Assembly: GCF_024172165.1 (NCBI RefSeq)
Contig: NZ_JAMZEB010000002.1
Coordinates: forward strand, 9,584,501 to 9,648,500
Length of the DNA stretch: 64,000 bases
From: Nonomuraea thailandensis
Lineage (GTDB): Bacteria; Actinomycetota; Actinomycetes; Streptosporangiales; Streptosporangiaceae
Reading direction: 5' to 3'
Below the pieces are notes generated by a model. The model was not told the DNA's origin, did no database searches, and saw nothing but the letters and a program-made list of their open reading frames with translations. Within the stretch, counting starts at the first letter, position 1; each line of letters begins with the position of its first letter. The position numbers and the translations under genes were made by a program. Below, piece by piece: positions 8,976 to 17,143 of the stretch.

Positions 8976-9877
8976 TGCGCAGGGCCGCGGTCGTCATCGT
9001 CACCTACAACAGCGCCGACGTGCTGCCGGGCTGCCTCGACTCGCTGCCCGCGGGCGCGGCGGGCGTGGAGCTGGCCGAGGTCGTGGTGGCCGACAACGCC
9101 TCCAAGGACGACTCCGCCGCCATCGCGGAGAAGGCAGGAGTCACCCTGGTGCGGGTGGGCAGGAACGCCGGGTACGCGGCGGCGATCAACGCCGGGATCG
9201 CCGCGCTCGACCTGGACCGCCTCGACGGCGTCTACGTGCTCAACCCGGACTGCCGCCTGCGCCCGGGCGCGATCGCGCCGCTGCTGGACGCCCTGCGGGA
9301 GCCGGGCAGGGGCATCGCGGTGCCGTACATGGTCAATCCCGACGGCACGTTGCAGCCGTCGCTGCGCCGGATGCCGACCGTGGGCCGGGCGCTGGCCGAG
9401 GCCGTGGTCGGCGGCGGGCGGGCCGGGCGGATCGGCAAGCTGGGCGAGCTGGTGACCCATCCGCGCGACTACGCCGAGCCGGGCGCGTTCGCCTGGGCGA
9501 CGGGGGCGGCCATGCTGCTCTCGCCCCAGGTCATCCGCGAGGTGGGGCCGTGGGACGAGTCGTTCCTGCTCTACAGCGAGGAGACGGACTACTGCCTGCG
9601 GGCCGCCGACCTGGGCTACGCCACCTGGTACGAGCCCGCGTCGGTGATCGAGCACATCGGCGGCGACTCGGGGGTGAACCCGATGCTGGCCTCCATGCTC
9701 GTGGTGAACAAGGTCCGGCTGTACCGGCGGCGGCATGGGCCGGTGCCGGGGACGGCGTACTACCTGGCCGTGCTGGCGGGTGAGGCCGTGCGGGCGCTGG
9801 CGGGCCGGCGTACGTCCAGGGCCAGCGTGGCGGCGCTGCTGCGGCCCTCGCGGCGGGTCACGGTGCTCCCCCAATGA
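8975..9877 (+). CDS. Family 2 glycosyltransferase, rhamnosyltransferase-like
   Basis: A 300-residue GT-A enzyme. It opens with VVIVTYNSADVLPGCLDSL, then VVADNASKDDS, NAGYAAAINAG and LNPDCRL (the DxD-equivalent metal site). Later come a WATGAAMLL segment and EETDYCLRA, the usual GT2 active-site region of rhamnosyltransferase-type enzymes. It transfers a sugar to a growing lipid-linked oligosaccharide at the inner face of the membrane. The start is ATG at 8975, overlapping the deacetylase stop. Its own stop overlaps the next gene by 4 bp (ATGA). The donor sugar is not determinable; dTDP-rhamnose from the rml genes is a candidate. Confidence 0.85.
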   Translation: MRRAAVVIVTYNSADVLPGCLDSLPAGAAGVELAEVVVADNASKDDSAAIAEKAGVTLVRVGRNAGYAAAINAGIAALDLDRLDGVYVLNPDCRLRPGAIAPLLDALREPGRGIAVPYMVNPDGTLQPSLRRMPTVGRALAEAVVGGGRAGRIGKLGELVTHPRDYAEPGAFAWATGAAMLLSPQVIREVGPWDESFLLYSEETDYCLRAADLGYATWYEPASVIEHIGGDSGVNPMLASMLVVNKVRLYRRRHGPVPGTAYYLAVLAGEAVRALAGRRTSRASVAALLRPSRRVTVLPQ

Positions 9878-10869
9878 ACGTCAGGAGCTTCGACGCGCTC
9901 ACCGTGGGCGAGCTGGACACCTGGGAGGAGCTGCGGGCCGGCAACCCGGCGCTCGACAGCCCGTACTTCCATCCCGGCTTCTCCGCGGCCGTGCACGCCG
10001 CCGGGCGTACCGTGCACGTGGCCGTGGGCGACGGCGTGTTCGTGCCGCACCACAGGGACGGGCGGCTGCTGCGGCCGGTCGGCTGGCCCGGCGCCGACTT
10101 CCAGGGGCCGATCCTGGCCGCGGGCGCCCCGTTCCGGCCGCTGGACCTGCTGGGGAACGGCGCGGGCGGCTACGCGTTCGACCATCTGATCGAGCAGGCG
10201 CCCGGGTTCGAGCGGTGGGTGGTCACGCGCAGGCCGTCGCCGTACCTGGACGTCAGCGGCGGGCTGGACGGCTATCTGGGGCGCGCCTCCAAGAGCGGCA
10301 AGGACAACATGGGGCAGGCCAGGCGGCGGCTGGCCAGGGCCGCGCGGGAGCTCGGCGAGGTGCGGTTCGAGGCCGACTCCTGCGACGCGGAGGCGCTGGC
10401 GCGGGTGATCGAGCTCAAGCGCGCCCAGTACGCCGCGACCGGCGCGCAGGACTACTTCGCCGAGCCGGAGCGCGTGCGGCTGCTGGAGAGCCTGCTGAAG
10501 ACCCGCGACCCGGGCTTCGGCGGCGTGCTGTCCACCGTGCACGCGGGGCCGCGGCTGCTGGCGGCGCACTTCGGGCTGCGGTCCGGCGGGGTGCTGCACT
10601 GGTGGTTCCCGGTCTACGACCCGGAGCTGGCCAAGCTCTCTCCCGGCTGGATCCTGCTGCGCGAGCTGGTCGCCGCCGCCCCGGCGCTCGGGGTCTCCAG
10701 GATCGACCTGGGCCGGGGCGAGGACGAGTACAAGCGGCGGGCCAAGACGGGCGAGAGCGTGGTGTGCCAGGGGATCGTGACCCGCAACCCGCTGCGCCGG
10801 GCCGCGGTGACGGCCCTCGCCCGGGCCAGGGAGATGGCAAGGAACGGACGTTTACCGAGAAGTCGGTAA
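9874..10869 (+). CDS. FemAB/BioF2-like GNAT acyltransferase
   Basis: A 331-residue protein with two GNAT-like lobes. It resembles the CelD/BioF2-like acetyltransferase and FemAB groups that often sit in exopolysaccharide clusters. Supporting stretches are SPYFHPGFSAAV near the N-terminus, a basic helix (KDNMGQARRRLARAA) around 145-160, and a C-terminal PGWILLRELV then DLGRGEDEYKRR. It probably adds an acyl or aminoacyl group to a sugar or lipid intermediate. It starts with ATGA overlap on the glycosyltransferase and ends the first co-directional run; about 100 bp separate it from the dehydrogenase gene. Confidence 0.7.
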   Translation: MNVRSFDALTVGELDTWEELRAGNPALDSPYFHPGFSAAVHAAGRTVHVAVGDGVFVPHHRDGRLLRPVGWPGADFQGPILAAGAPFRPLDLLGNGAGGYAFDHLIEQAPGFERWVVTRRPSPYLDVSGGLDGYLGRASKSGKDNMGQARRRLARAARELGEVRFEADSCDAEALARVIELKRAQYAATGAQDYFAEPERVRLLESLLKTRDPGFGGVLSTVHAGPRLLAAHFGLRSGGVLHWWFPVYDPELAKLSPGWILLRELVAAAPALGVSRIDLGRGEDEYKRRAKTGESVVCQGIVTRNPLRRAAVTALARAREMARNGRLPRSR

Positions 10870-10972
10870 CGTTCCAATACGCATGCCCGACATATCCCTT
10901 GGAGGCGGGGGGAATCACGCGCTGCCCTCCAAAGACGGTCCACGTTAGACGGTCCAACACGGAGGGCGGCTC

Positions 10973-12280
10973 ATGCGGATCAGTGTCTTCGGGCTCGGTT
11001 ACGTGGGGTGCGTCTCGGCGGCCTGCCTGGCCTCCATGGGGCATCAGGTGACCGGCGTGGACGTGAATCCGGACAAGGTCGATCTGATCAACAACGGGCA
11101 GGCGACGATCGTCGAGGAGCGCATCGGCGAGCTGATCGCGAGAACGACCGCCGACGGCCTGTTGCGGGCCACCACCGACGCGGCCGAGGCGGTCGCGGGC
11201 AGCGAGGTGTCGCTGGTCTGCGTGGGCACCCCGTCGGCGCCGAACGGCAGCCTGTCCACGACGTACCTGGAGCGGGTGGCCGAGCAGATCGGCCGGGCGC
11301 TGCGGCCCGGGCACGTGGTGGTCTTCCGCAGCACGATGTTGCCCGGCACCTGCGCCGAGCTGCTGGTGCCGATCCTGGAGCTGTCGTCGGGCATGCGGGC
11401 GGGGGTGGACTTCGGGGTGGCGGTCAACCCCGAGTTCCTGCGCGAGGGCACGAGTGTGCGCGACTTCTTCGCGCCGCCCAAGACGGTGATCGGCGAGTCG
11501 GACGAGACCTCGGGGAGCGTGGTGGCCGGCCTGTACGAGGGCCTGCCCGGCGAGGTCTTCCGGGTGCCCATCCCGGTAGCCGAAATGACGAAATATGCGG
11601 ACAACGCCTTTCATGCCATGAAGATCGGCTTCGCCAACGAGATCGGCGCCATCTGCCAGGCCATGGGGCTCGACTCGCACCGCGTCATGGACGTCTTCCT
11701 GGCCGACCGCAAGCTCAACATCAGCCCGGCCTACCTGCGGCCCGGCTTCGCCTTCGGCGGCTCCTGCCTGCCCAAGGACCTGCGCGGCCTGGTCTACGCG
11801 GCCAGGAAGGCCGACGTGTCCGTCCCGCTGCTGTCGCACGTGCTGCCCGCCAACGACGCCCACCTGCAGCGCGCCTTCGACCTGGTCACCGCGCCGGGCA
11901 GGCGCCGGATCGGCGTCTTCGGCCTGTCGTTCAAGCCCGGCACCGACGACCTGCGCGAGAGCCCGCTGGTCGAGCTGGCGGAACGGCTCCTCGGCAAGGG
12001 CTACGACCTGCGCATCTACGACGCCAACGTGTCCCTGTCGCGCCTCGTCGGCGCCAACAGGGCCTACATCGCCGAGCGCCTGCCCCACCTGGGCGACCTG
12101 CTCGCCGACTCGGTGGAGGAGGTGCTGGAGCACGCCGAGGTGTGCGTGGTCGGGTGCAAGGACGCGCCGGTGCTGGAGGCGCTGGCCCGCGCGGGCGACC
12201 GCGTGATCGTCGACCTCGTACGCCTTCCCGACGCGGAAACCCACCGGGGCAGAAGGGACTACACAGGCATTGGCTGGTAG
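10973..12280 (+). CDS. UDP-glucose/GDP-mannose 6-dehydrogenase family protein
   Basis: A 435-residue enzyme. The N-terminal NAD domain begins FGLGYVGCVSA. A central NPEFLREGTSVRDFFAPPK region follows, then the catalytic cysteine in GGSCLPKD (Cys265) and a C-terminal domain with GLSFKPGTDDLRESP. It oxidises the C6 alcohol of a nucleotide sugar twice to the uronic acid. The REGTSVRDF and FAPPKTVIG stretches are closer to GDP-mannose dehydrogenases (AlgD type) than to classical UDP-glucose dehydrogenases, but the substrate is uncertain. The product would add an acidic residue to the polymer. It overlaps the next gene's TTG start by 11 bp. Confidence 0.88.
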   Translation: MRISVFGLGYVGCVSAACLASMGHQVTGVDVNPDKVDLINNGQATIVEERIGELIARTTADGLLRATTDAAEAVAGSEVSLVCVGTPSAPNGSLSTTYLERVAEQIGRALRPGHVVVFRSTMLPGTCAELLVPILELSSGMRAGVDFGVAVNPEFLREGTSVRDFFAPPKTVIGESDETSGSVVAGLYEGLPGEVFRVPIPVAEMTKYADNAFHAMKIGFANEIGAICQAMGLDSHRVMDVFLADRKLNISPAYLRPGFAFGGSCLPKDLRGLVYAARKADVSVPLLSHVLPANDAHLQRAFDLVTAPGRRRIGVFGLSFKPGTDDLRESPLVELAERLLGKGYDLRIYDANVSLSRLVGANRAYIAERLPHLGDLLADSVEEVLEHAEVCVVGCKDAPVLEALARAGDRVIVDLVRLPDAETHRGRRDYTGIGW

Positions 12281-13463
12281 AGCTGGCAGAGCGCTCATCC
12301 TCGTCGAGAACCTCTCCGTACCGCTCGACCGGCGGGTCTGGCAGGAGAGCACCGCCCTGCGCCAGGCCGGTTGGGAGGTGCACGTCATCTGCCCGAAGGG
12401 CGCCAGGCAGGACACCGAGGCGGAGGTCGTCATCGACGGCGTCCACATCCACCGCTACCCGCTGCGCGCCGCCACCGGCGGCCCGATCGGGTTCGTCCAG
12501 GAGTACGGCTCGGCGCTGTGGCACACCTTCCGCATCGCCAGGAGGCTGGGACGCTTCGACGTCGTGCACGGCTGCAACCCGCCCGACCTGTTCTTCCTGG
12601 TCGCGCTGGCCATGCGGCGGCGCGGCACGCGGTACGTCTTCGACCAGCACGACCTGGTGCCCGAGCTGTACCTGTCGCGGTTCGGGCGGGGCAGGGACCT
12701 GCTGTACCGGGGGGTGCTGATGGCGGAGCGGCTGACGTACCGGGCGGCGCGCGTCGTCATCGCGACCAACGAGAGCTACCGTCAGATCGCGCTGACCAGG
12801 GGCGGCAAGCGGCCGCAGGACGTGTTCGTGGTGCGCAGCGCGCCCGTGGTCGAGCGGTTCCACCAGGTGCCGCCCGACGCGTCGGTGCGGCGCGGGAAGC
12901 CGTACCTGCTGTGCTACCTCGGCGTGATGGGCCCGCAGGACGGCGTGGACTACGCGCTGCGCAGCCTGGCCAAGTTGCGGGACGAGCACGGCAGGACGGA
13001 CTGGCACGCCGTGTTCGTCGGCGGCGGCGACACCTTCGACGCGATGGTGGCGCTCTCGCGGGAGCTGGGCCTGGGCGACTGCGTCGAGTTCACCGGCCGG
13101 ATCCCGGACGAGGACCTGATGCGTTACCTCTCCACGGCCGACGTGTGCCTGTCGCCCGACCCGCTCAACCCGCTCAACGACGTCTCGACCATGAACAAGG
13201 TCATGGAGTACATGGCCATGTCCAGACCCATCGTCTCCTTCGAGTTACGCGAGGCCCGCGTGTCCGCGGGCGAGGCGGCGCTGTACGCGCCCGCGAACGA
13301 CGAGTCGGAGTTCGCCAAGCTGATCGCCCGGCTCCTGGACGACCCGGACGAGCGGCGGCGGATGGGCGAGATCGGCCGCGAGCGCGTGGCCGGGCCGCTG
13401 TCCTGGGAACACTCCAGGACGGCGCTCCTGGCGGCCTACGAAGCCGCGATGAGGCCCCGATGA
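12270..13463 (+). CDS. Family 4 glycosyltransferase
   Basis: A 397-residue GT-B enzyme. The N-lobe has LILVENLSVPLDRRVWQES, VHVICPKG and FDVVHGCNPPD. The C-lobe has LCYLGVMGPQDGVDYAL, VEFTGRIPDEDL, the donor site SPDPLNPLNDVSTMNKVMEYMAM and a terminal helix. It transfers a sugar from a nucleotide donor to the lipid-linked intermediate. The likely start is TTG at 12270, inside the end of the dehydrogenase gene; there is no ATG or GTG nearby before the conserved N-lobe. A 59-bp segment after its stop repeats the sequence of its own last codons (see 13431-13522). Confidence 0.85.
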   Translation: MAGRAGRALILVENLSVPLDRRVWQESTALRQAGWEVHVICPKGARQDTEAEVVIDGVHIHRYPLRAATGGPIGFVQEYGSALWHTFRIARRLGRFDVVHGCNPPDLFFLVALAMRRRGTRYVFDQHDLVPELYLSRFGRGRDLLYRGVLMAERLTYRAARVVIATNESYRQIALTRGGKRPQDVFVVRSAPVVERFHQVPPDASVRRGKPYLLCYLGVMGPQDGVDYALRSLAKLRDEHGRTDWHAVFVGGGDTFDAMVALSRELGLGDCVEFTGRIPDEDLMRYLSTADVCLSPDPLNPLNDVSTMNKVMEYMAMSRPIVSFELREARVSAGEAALYAPANDESEFAKLIARLLDDPDERRRMGEIGRERVAGPLSWEHSRTALLAAYEAAMRPR

Positions 13464-13522
13464 AGGCGGAGACGTCAGCGGAGACGCCGGCGGCCTACGA
13501 GGCCGCCGTAGGGTCGCGATGA
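13431..13522 (+). repeat. Degenerate duplication of the GT4 gene tail including the stop codon
   Basis: The last 33 bp of the GT4 gene (13431-13463, encoding AAYEAAMRPR then stop) recur in degenerate form at 13490-13522 (AAYEAAVGSR then stop), 59 bp downstream. About 26 of 33 bases match by eye. The second copy is the end of a 20-codon ORF (13460-13522) whose ATG overlaps the GT4 stop as ATGA. This looks like an old tandem duplication of a gene end and not a functional gene. The second copy overlaps the end of the opposing glycosyltransferase gene. Confidence 0.6.
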
Positions 13523-14340
13523 CGGGTGCCCGCGTCGGTGCCCCAACCGGCCGGGCCGCGGCGCAGCCTGGTCAGCAGCCGGTCCAGCACGAGCACGCTC
13601 AGGTAGCAGGCGGCGTCGAGCGGCCCGACCTCGCGCGCGGCCACCAGCCGGCCGAGCGCGCCGAGCCGCAGCGCCCGGCCGGGCCTGCCGAGCGCGGCCA
13701 GTTGCCGGTTGCCCTGCCGCACCCGGACCCGCCTGCGCAGGTGGGCCCTGACCGTGCGCGGCGGCCGCACCACGGACCTGGCCTCGGTCACGACGACCCG
13801 TTCGGAGCCGGTGAAGCAGCCGTCCACCCAGCCGTCGTCCGAGATCACGTCGGGCAGCGGGAAGGCCCGCTCGTGCCCCCGCTCGTTCAGCACGTACACG
13901 CCGACCCCGGCCAGCGCGCGTACGGGCGCGATGAGCCTGTCGTGCACCCGGTGCACCCGCCGGACCACCGGTCCGGTGCCGCGCAGGTCCCACACCGGCA
14001 CCGGCGCGCAGGCCAGCACGCCCGGCCGGCCCGCCGCCTCGACCAGCAGCCGGACGGACTCCGCGTCGAGGCGCACGTCGGCGTCCAGGTAGACGCGGGG
14101 AAAGGCGCGGCAGGCCGCGTCGCCCAGGCGCAGCGCGCCGACCTTGCCCGCGGCCGGCGTCTCCAGCACGCGCACGCCCGGCCGGGCGGCGGCCCGCGCG
14201 GTGCCGTCGGAGCAGCCGTTGGCCACCACGACGACGTCGAACTCCCCCGGCGCGGCCCCCGCGAGCAGCTGGTCCAACCCCGCCCGCACGACGGGCTCCT
14301 CGTTGTGCGCCGCAATCACGACACTGACCACAGGCTTCAT
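13495..14340 (-). CDS. Family 2 glycosyltransferase
   Basis: A 281-residue GT-A enzyme: VSVVIAAHNEEPVVRAGL, VVVVANGCSDGTA, a GALRLGDAACRAFPRVYLDADVRL metal-site region, then a CFTGSERVVV segment and a basic run ending in a short hydrophobic stretch (about 230-265). It probably works at the membrane on a lipid-linked acceptor. It is transcribed against the GT4 gene and divergently from the RmlC-like gene at 14367, with only 26 bp between starts. Because of that spacing, promoters for one or both must lie within coding sequence or overlap. Confidence 0.82.
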   Translation of the reverse strand: MKPVVSVVIAAHNEEPVVRAGLDQLLAGAAPGEFDVVVVANGCSDGTARAAARPGVRVLETPAAGKVGALRLGDAACRAFPRVYLDADVRLDAESVRLLVEAAGRPGVLACAPVPVWDLRGTGPVVRRVHRVHDRLIAPVRALAGVGVYVLNERGHERAFPLPDVISDDGWVDGCFTGSERVVVTEARSVVRPPRTVRAHLRRRVRVRQGNRQLAALGRPGRALRLGALGRLVAAREVGPLDAACYLSVLVLDRLLTRLRRGPAGWGTDAGTRHRDPTAAS

Positions 14341-14366
14341 CGCACGCCTTCCAGGAAGGACCGGAC

Positions 14367-14915
14367 ATGAAAGTGGAGCAGGGCGAGCTCGACGGGGTGC
14401 TGCTGTTCACCCCCGTGCCGCACCGCGACAGCCGCGGCCTGTTCACCAGGACCTTCGACGCGGCCGTGGCCGCCGGCGCGGGCCTGGACCCCTGCGCGTT
14501 CATCCAGGACAGCCAGTCCAGGTCCCGCACGGGCGTGATCCGCGGCCTGCACGGGCGCTCCGGCAGGGGCGAGGCCAAGCTGGTGCGGTGCGCGCGGGGC
14601 GCGGTCCACGACGTGCTGGTGGACGCCAGGCCGCACTCGCCCACGTTCGGCCGCAGCATGGCGGTGCGCCTGGACGACGAGGACTTCGTCACGCTCTACG
14701 TGCCCCCGGGCCTGCTGCACGGCTTCCAGGCGCTCACCGAGCAGGCCGACACGTGCTACCGCATCGACAGGGAGCACGATCCGGGCGAGGATCTGGCAGT
14801 GCGCTACGACGATCCCGACCTGCGGATAGCCTGGCCGCTCGCGGCGGCGGAGGTCAGCCGGCGCGACCTGGACGCGGGCTCCTGGGCCGAGCTGCTGCCC
14901 AGGCTGGGCGCCTGA
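14367..14915 (+). CDS. RmlC-like nucleotide-sugar epimerase with altered catalytic tyrosine
   Basis: A 182-residue cupin of the dTDP-4-keto-6-deoxyhexose 3,5-epimerase family: RDSRGLFTRTF, GVIRGLHG with catalytic His62, Lys71, DARPHSPTFG, PPGLLHGFQAL and DDPDLRIAWP. It aligns without gaps to the second RmlC of this window (29018) from HGF onward. At the position of that protein's Tyr133, the proposed catalytic acid, this one has His137. A different product stereochemistry or a different substrate is therefore possible. It is divergent from the GT2 gene and followed 12 bp later by a secreted beta-helix gene. Confidence 0.82.
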   Translation: MKVEQGELDGVLLFTPVPHRDSRGLFTRTFDAAVAAGAGLDPCAFIQDSQSRSRTGVIRGLHGRSGRGEAKLVRCARGAVHDVLVDARPHSPTFGRSMAVRLDDEDFVTLYVPPGLLHGFQALTEQADTCYRIDREHDPGEDLAVRYDDPDLRIAWPLAAAEVSRRDLDAGSWAELLPRLGA

Positions 14916-14927
14916 GAGGTGGCGGCG

Positions 14928-15833
14928 ATGCGCGCACGTGCCCTCATGCTCCTGGTGGCGGCGATGACACCGGTGGCCTGCCAGGCCGCCCCCGCCGATC
15001 CGGCGCCCTCGCCGGCCCCGTCGTCCCCTCCGCCCGCCATCGTCCGGTCCGACGGCTCCTCCTGCCCCGACCATCCGACGCCCGCCTGCACGGGCGCCCT
15101 GCGCGGGACCGAGCTGACCAAGGTCGCGCTCAACACGGAGGACGTCGCCTTCCGCGTGCGCACTTCCGGCGCCGTGCTCGACGGCGTGCACGTCCCCGGC
15201 CACCTGCTGATCCACGCCGACGACGTGACGATCAGGAACAGCGTGATCGACGGCGACGTGATCAACGCCGACGGGCCGCAGTCGTTCCGGTTCACGATCA
15301 CCGACTCCACGGTGGGCACCACGGGCAAGTGCGAGCCGCTGCCCGGGATCGGCCACGACAAGTACAAGGCGACCAGGGTGCTGGTGCAGGGGCACAGCGA
15401 CGGCTTCCGCGTCTCGGGCGACGACGTGGAGATCCGCGACTCCTACGTCAAGCTCTGCTCGCGGGCGGGCGACCACTCCGACGGCATCCAGGCCTACAAC
15501 GGCGGCAAGGGCCTGCTGTTCCACCACAACACCGTCGACCAGCGGGAGGCCAAGGACATCACCGCGCCCGTCTTCCTGGTGGACGAGAAGTCGCGGGACG
15601 TGGTGGTGACCGACAACCTCGTCATGGGCGGCACGTACAGCATCCAGGTGCGCAACGCGCGCGGCAGGCAGGTGGTGCGCGGCAACAAGCTGGTGGACAA
15701 GTCGTGGGTGTACGGGCCGGTGGACTCCGAGTGCGCCAGGACGGAGTGGGCCGGCAACGAGCTGGTCACCATCGACGAGAACTATCGGGTCACCTCGATC
15801 GTCGGCCCGCTGGCCTGCGCGGGAGAGAGCTGA
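14928..15833 (+). CDS. Secreted right-handed parallel beta-helix protein, possible lipoprotein
   Basis: A 301-residue protein with an N-terminal signal (ALMLLVAAMTPVAC, Cys close to the cleavage point), a Pro/Ala/Ser linker, a Cys pair (SCPDHPTPAC), and then beta-helix rungs such as VTIRNSVIDGDV, VEIRDSYVKLC, LFHHNTVDQ and VVVTDNLVMGG. DHSDGIQAY is the counterpart of THNDGVQAF in the 6435 protein. The ATG at 14928 is preferred to a GTG at 14919 because a GAGAGG ribosome site precedes it at normal distance. It may bind or cleave the exported polymer. Its last 52 bp overlap the 3' end of the opposing polymerase gene. Confidence 0.75.
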   Translation: MRARALMLLVAAMTPVACQAAPADPAPSPAPSSPPPAIVRSDGSSCPDHPTPACTGALRGTELTKVALNTEDVAFRVRTSGAVLDGVHVPGHLLIHADDVTIRNSVIDGDVINADGPQSFRFTITDSTVGTTGKCEPLPGIGHDKYKATRVLVQGHSDGFRVSGDDVEIRDSYVKLCSRAGDHSDGIQAYNGGKGLLFHHNTVDQREAKDITAPVFLVDEKSRDVVVTDNLVMGGTYSIQVRNARGRQVVRGNKLVDKSWVYGPVDSECARTEWAGNELVTIDENYRVTSIVGPLACAGES

Positions 15834-17140
15834 CCCGACTCGGCCGTGGCCGCGCGCAGCAGCGCGCCCGCCGCGCCGGCCAGGACGAACGCCAGGCCGG
15901 TCACGGTGTGGAAGGACAGCAGGTCGAAGGTGAACGACCCGACGAGCGGCACCAGCATGACGGCGGCGATGGTCAGGCCGAGGTCGCGGTCGCCGGCGTC
16001 GGCGCTGAGGTGCCGGGCCCGCAGCGCGGCGTAGCAGGCCACCGCGAAGATCGCGGCGAACGTGACGGTGCCGAACAGGCCGGTCTCGACCATCGACAGG
16101 ATGTACTGGTTGTCGAAGATCTGGTGCTTGGGGGCGTACCAGGTGCCCAGGCCGCGGCCGAGCCAGAAGTGCCGGCCGATCTCCTGGGCCGCGACGGCGT
16201 AGTCGTGCGTGCGGTACTGGATGCTCTCGTCGTTGCCGATGTTGGAGAAGAGCCCCGTGATCGCCCCGAGCAGGCCCGGCACCGTGATCCTGATGACCAC
16301 CAGGAAGGCTGCGGCGATCAGCAGCGTGTATCCGCGCCGCCGCCACGACCAGCCCGCGAACAGCACCGCCCCCACCACGGCCAGGCTGAGCATGGCCGAG
16401 CGCGACACGGAGAACATCAGGCCGCACCCGATCAGCCCCGTGCACACCCACCAGCGCAGCGCGGGCTCGGCCCGCAGCCGCGCCTGGCTCGCGTAGTGCG
16501 CGGCCAGCGGCAGCAGGATGGCGCAGGTGACGCCGAACTCGATGGGATGCCCCGTGGTCGCGGCCACCCGGCGCAGGTCCGCCCGCTCCAGCACGAACGA
16601 GTCGCCCTCGCTGGTGTAGCGCAGGATCGGCAGCTCCAGGAACCGGGTCAGATCGATGGACAGCAGGAACTGGAAGGCCGCGATCACGGAGATCACCGCG
16701 CCGCCGACCACCAGCGTCTGCAGCAGGAAGTCCAGCCGCCGCCGGTCGCGCACCCCGTCGCAGACCGTCAGCGCGATGCCGACCAGGGCGATCACCAGAA
16801 CGAACGCGTGATCGCTCAGGTTCAGCTCGTCCGAGTCCATGTAACCCCAGGTGGAGAACCCGTAGGTGGCCACCATCGAGGTGAAGTAGGCGAACAGCGC
16901 CGTGCGCACGGGGTTGCGCCCCTTGGCCGCCCCCAGCGTGAGCGTGAACTGCGCGCACAACCACAACAACGCCGCGCCCAGGCTCACCACGTTGGCCGGG
17001 GTGAGCGAGAGCGGCAGCGCCTTGAGCACCAGGCGGGCGGGCACGATGAGCAGCACCGCCGCGAAGATCGCGGCCACGGTGGCCCCGTCGGCGCGGCCGG
17101 GCGGCGGCGGCGCCCCCGCGCCCGGGCCCCTGAGGGTCAT
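15782..17140 (-). CDS. O-antigen ligase/Wzy-like polysaccharide polymerase
   Basis: A 452-residue multi-pass membrane protein with roughly 10-12 hydrophobic segments. A large loop after the middle of the protein includes the TTGHPIEFGVTCA segment, and FSVSRSAML and LGRGLGTWY follow. These are hallmarks of the Wzy_C/O-antigen ligase family. It would polymerise flipped repeat units on the outer face of the membrane or ligate the polymer to an acceptor. It is followed upstream, 3 bp away, by a Wzz-type gene, so polymerase and chain-length regulator form a two-gene unit. It converges on the beta-helix gene with a 52-bp antisense overlap. Confidence 0.82.
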   Translation of the reverse strand: MTLRGPGAGAPPPPGRADGATVAAIFAAVLLIVPARLVLKALPLSLTPANVVSLGAALLWLCAQFTLTLGAAKGRNPVRTALFAYFTSMVATYGFSTWGYMDSDELNLSDHAFVLVIALVGIALTVCDGVRDRRRLDFLLQTLVVGGAVISVIAAFQFLLSIDLTRFLELPILRYTSEGDSFVLERADLRRVAATTGHPIEFGVTCAILLPLAAHYASQARLRAEPALRWWVCTGLIGCGLMFSVSRSAMLSLAVVGAVLFAGWSWRRRGYTLLIAAAFLVVIRITVPGLLGAITGLFSNIGNDESIQYRTHDYAVAAQEIGRHFWLGRGLGTWYAPKHQIFDNQYILSMVETGLFGTVTFAAIFAVACYAALRARHLSADAGDRDLGLTIAAVMLVPLVGSFTFDLLSFHTVTGLAFVLAGAAGALLRAATAESGQLSPAQASGPTIEVTR

Positions 17141-17143
17141 CGC

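Noticed and set aside
9004-9189. CRISPR, tRNA, rRNA, insertion sequence or phage signatures across the window
   Set aside because: None were found. The tandem arrays lack spacers, and no transposase, integrase or RNA-gene-like sequence was seen.
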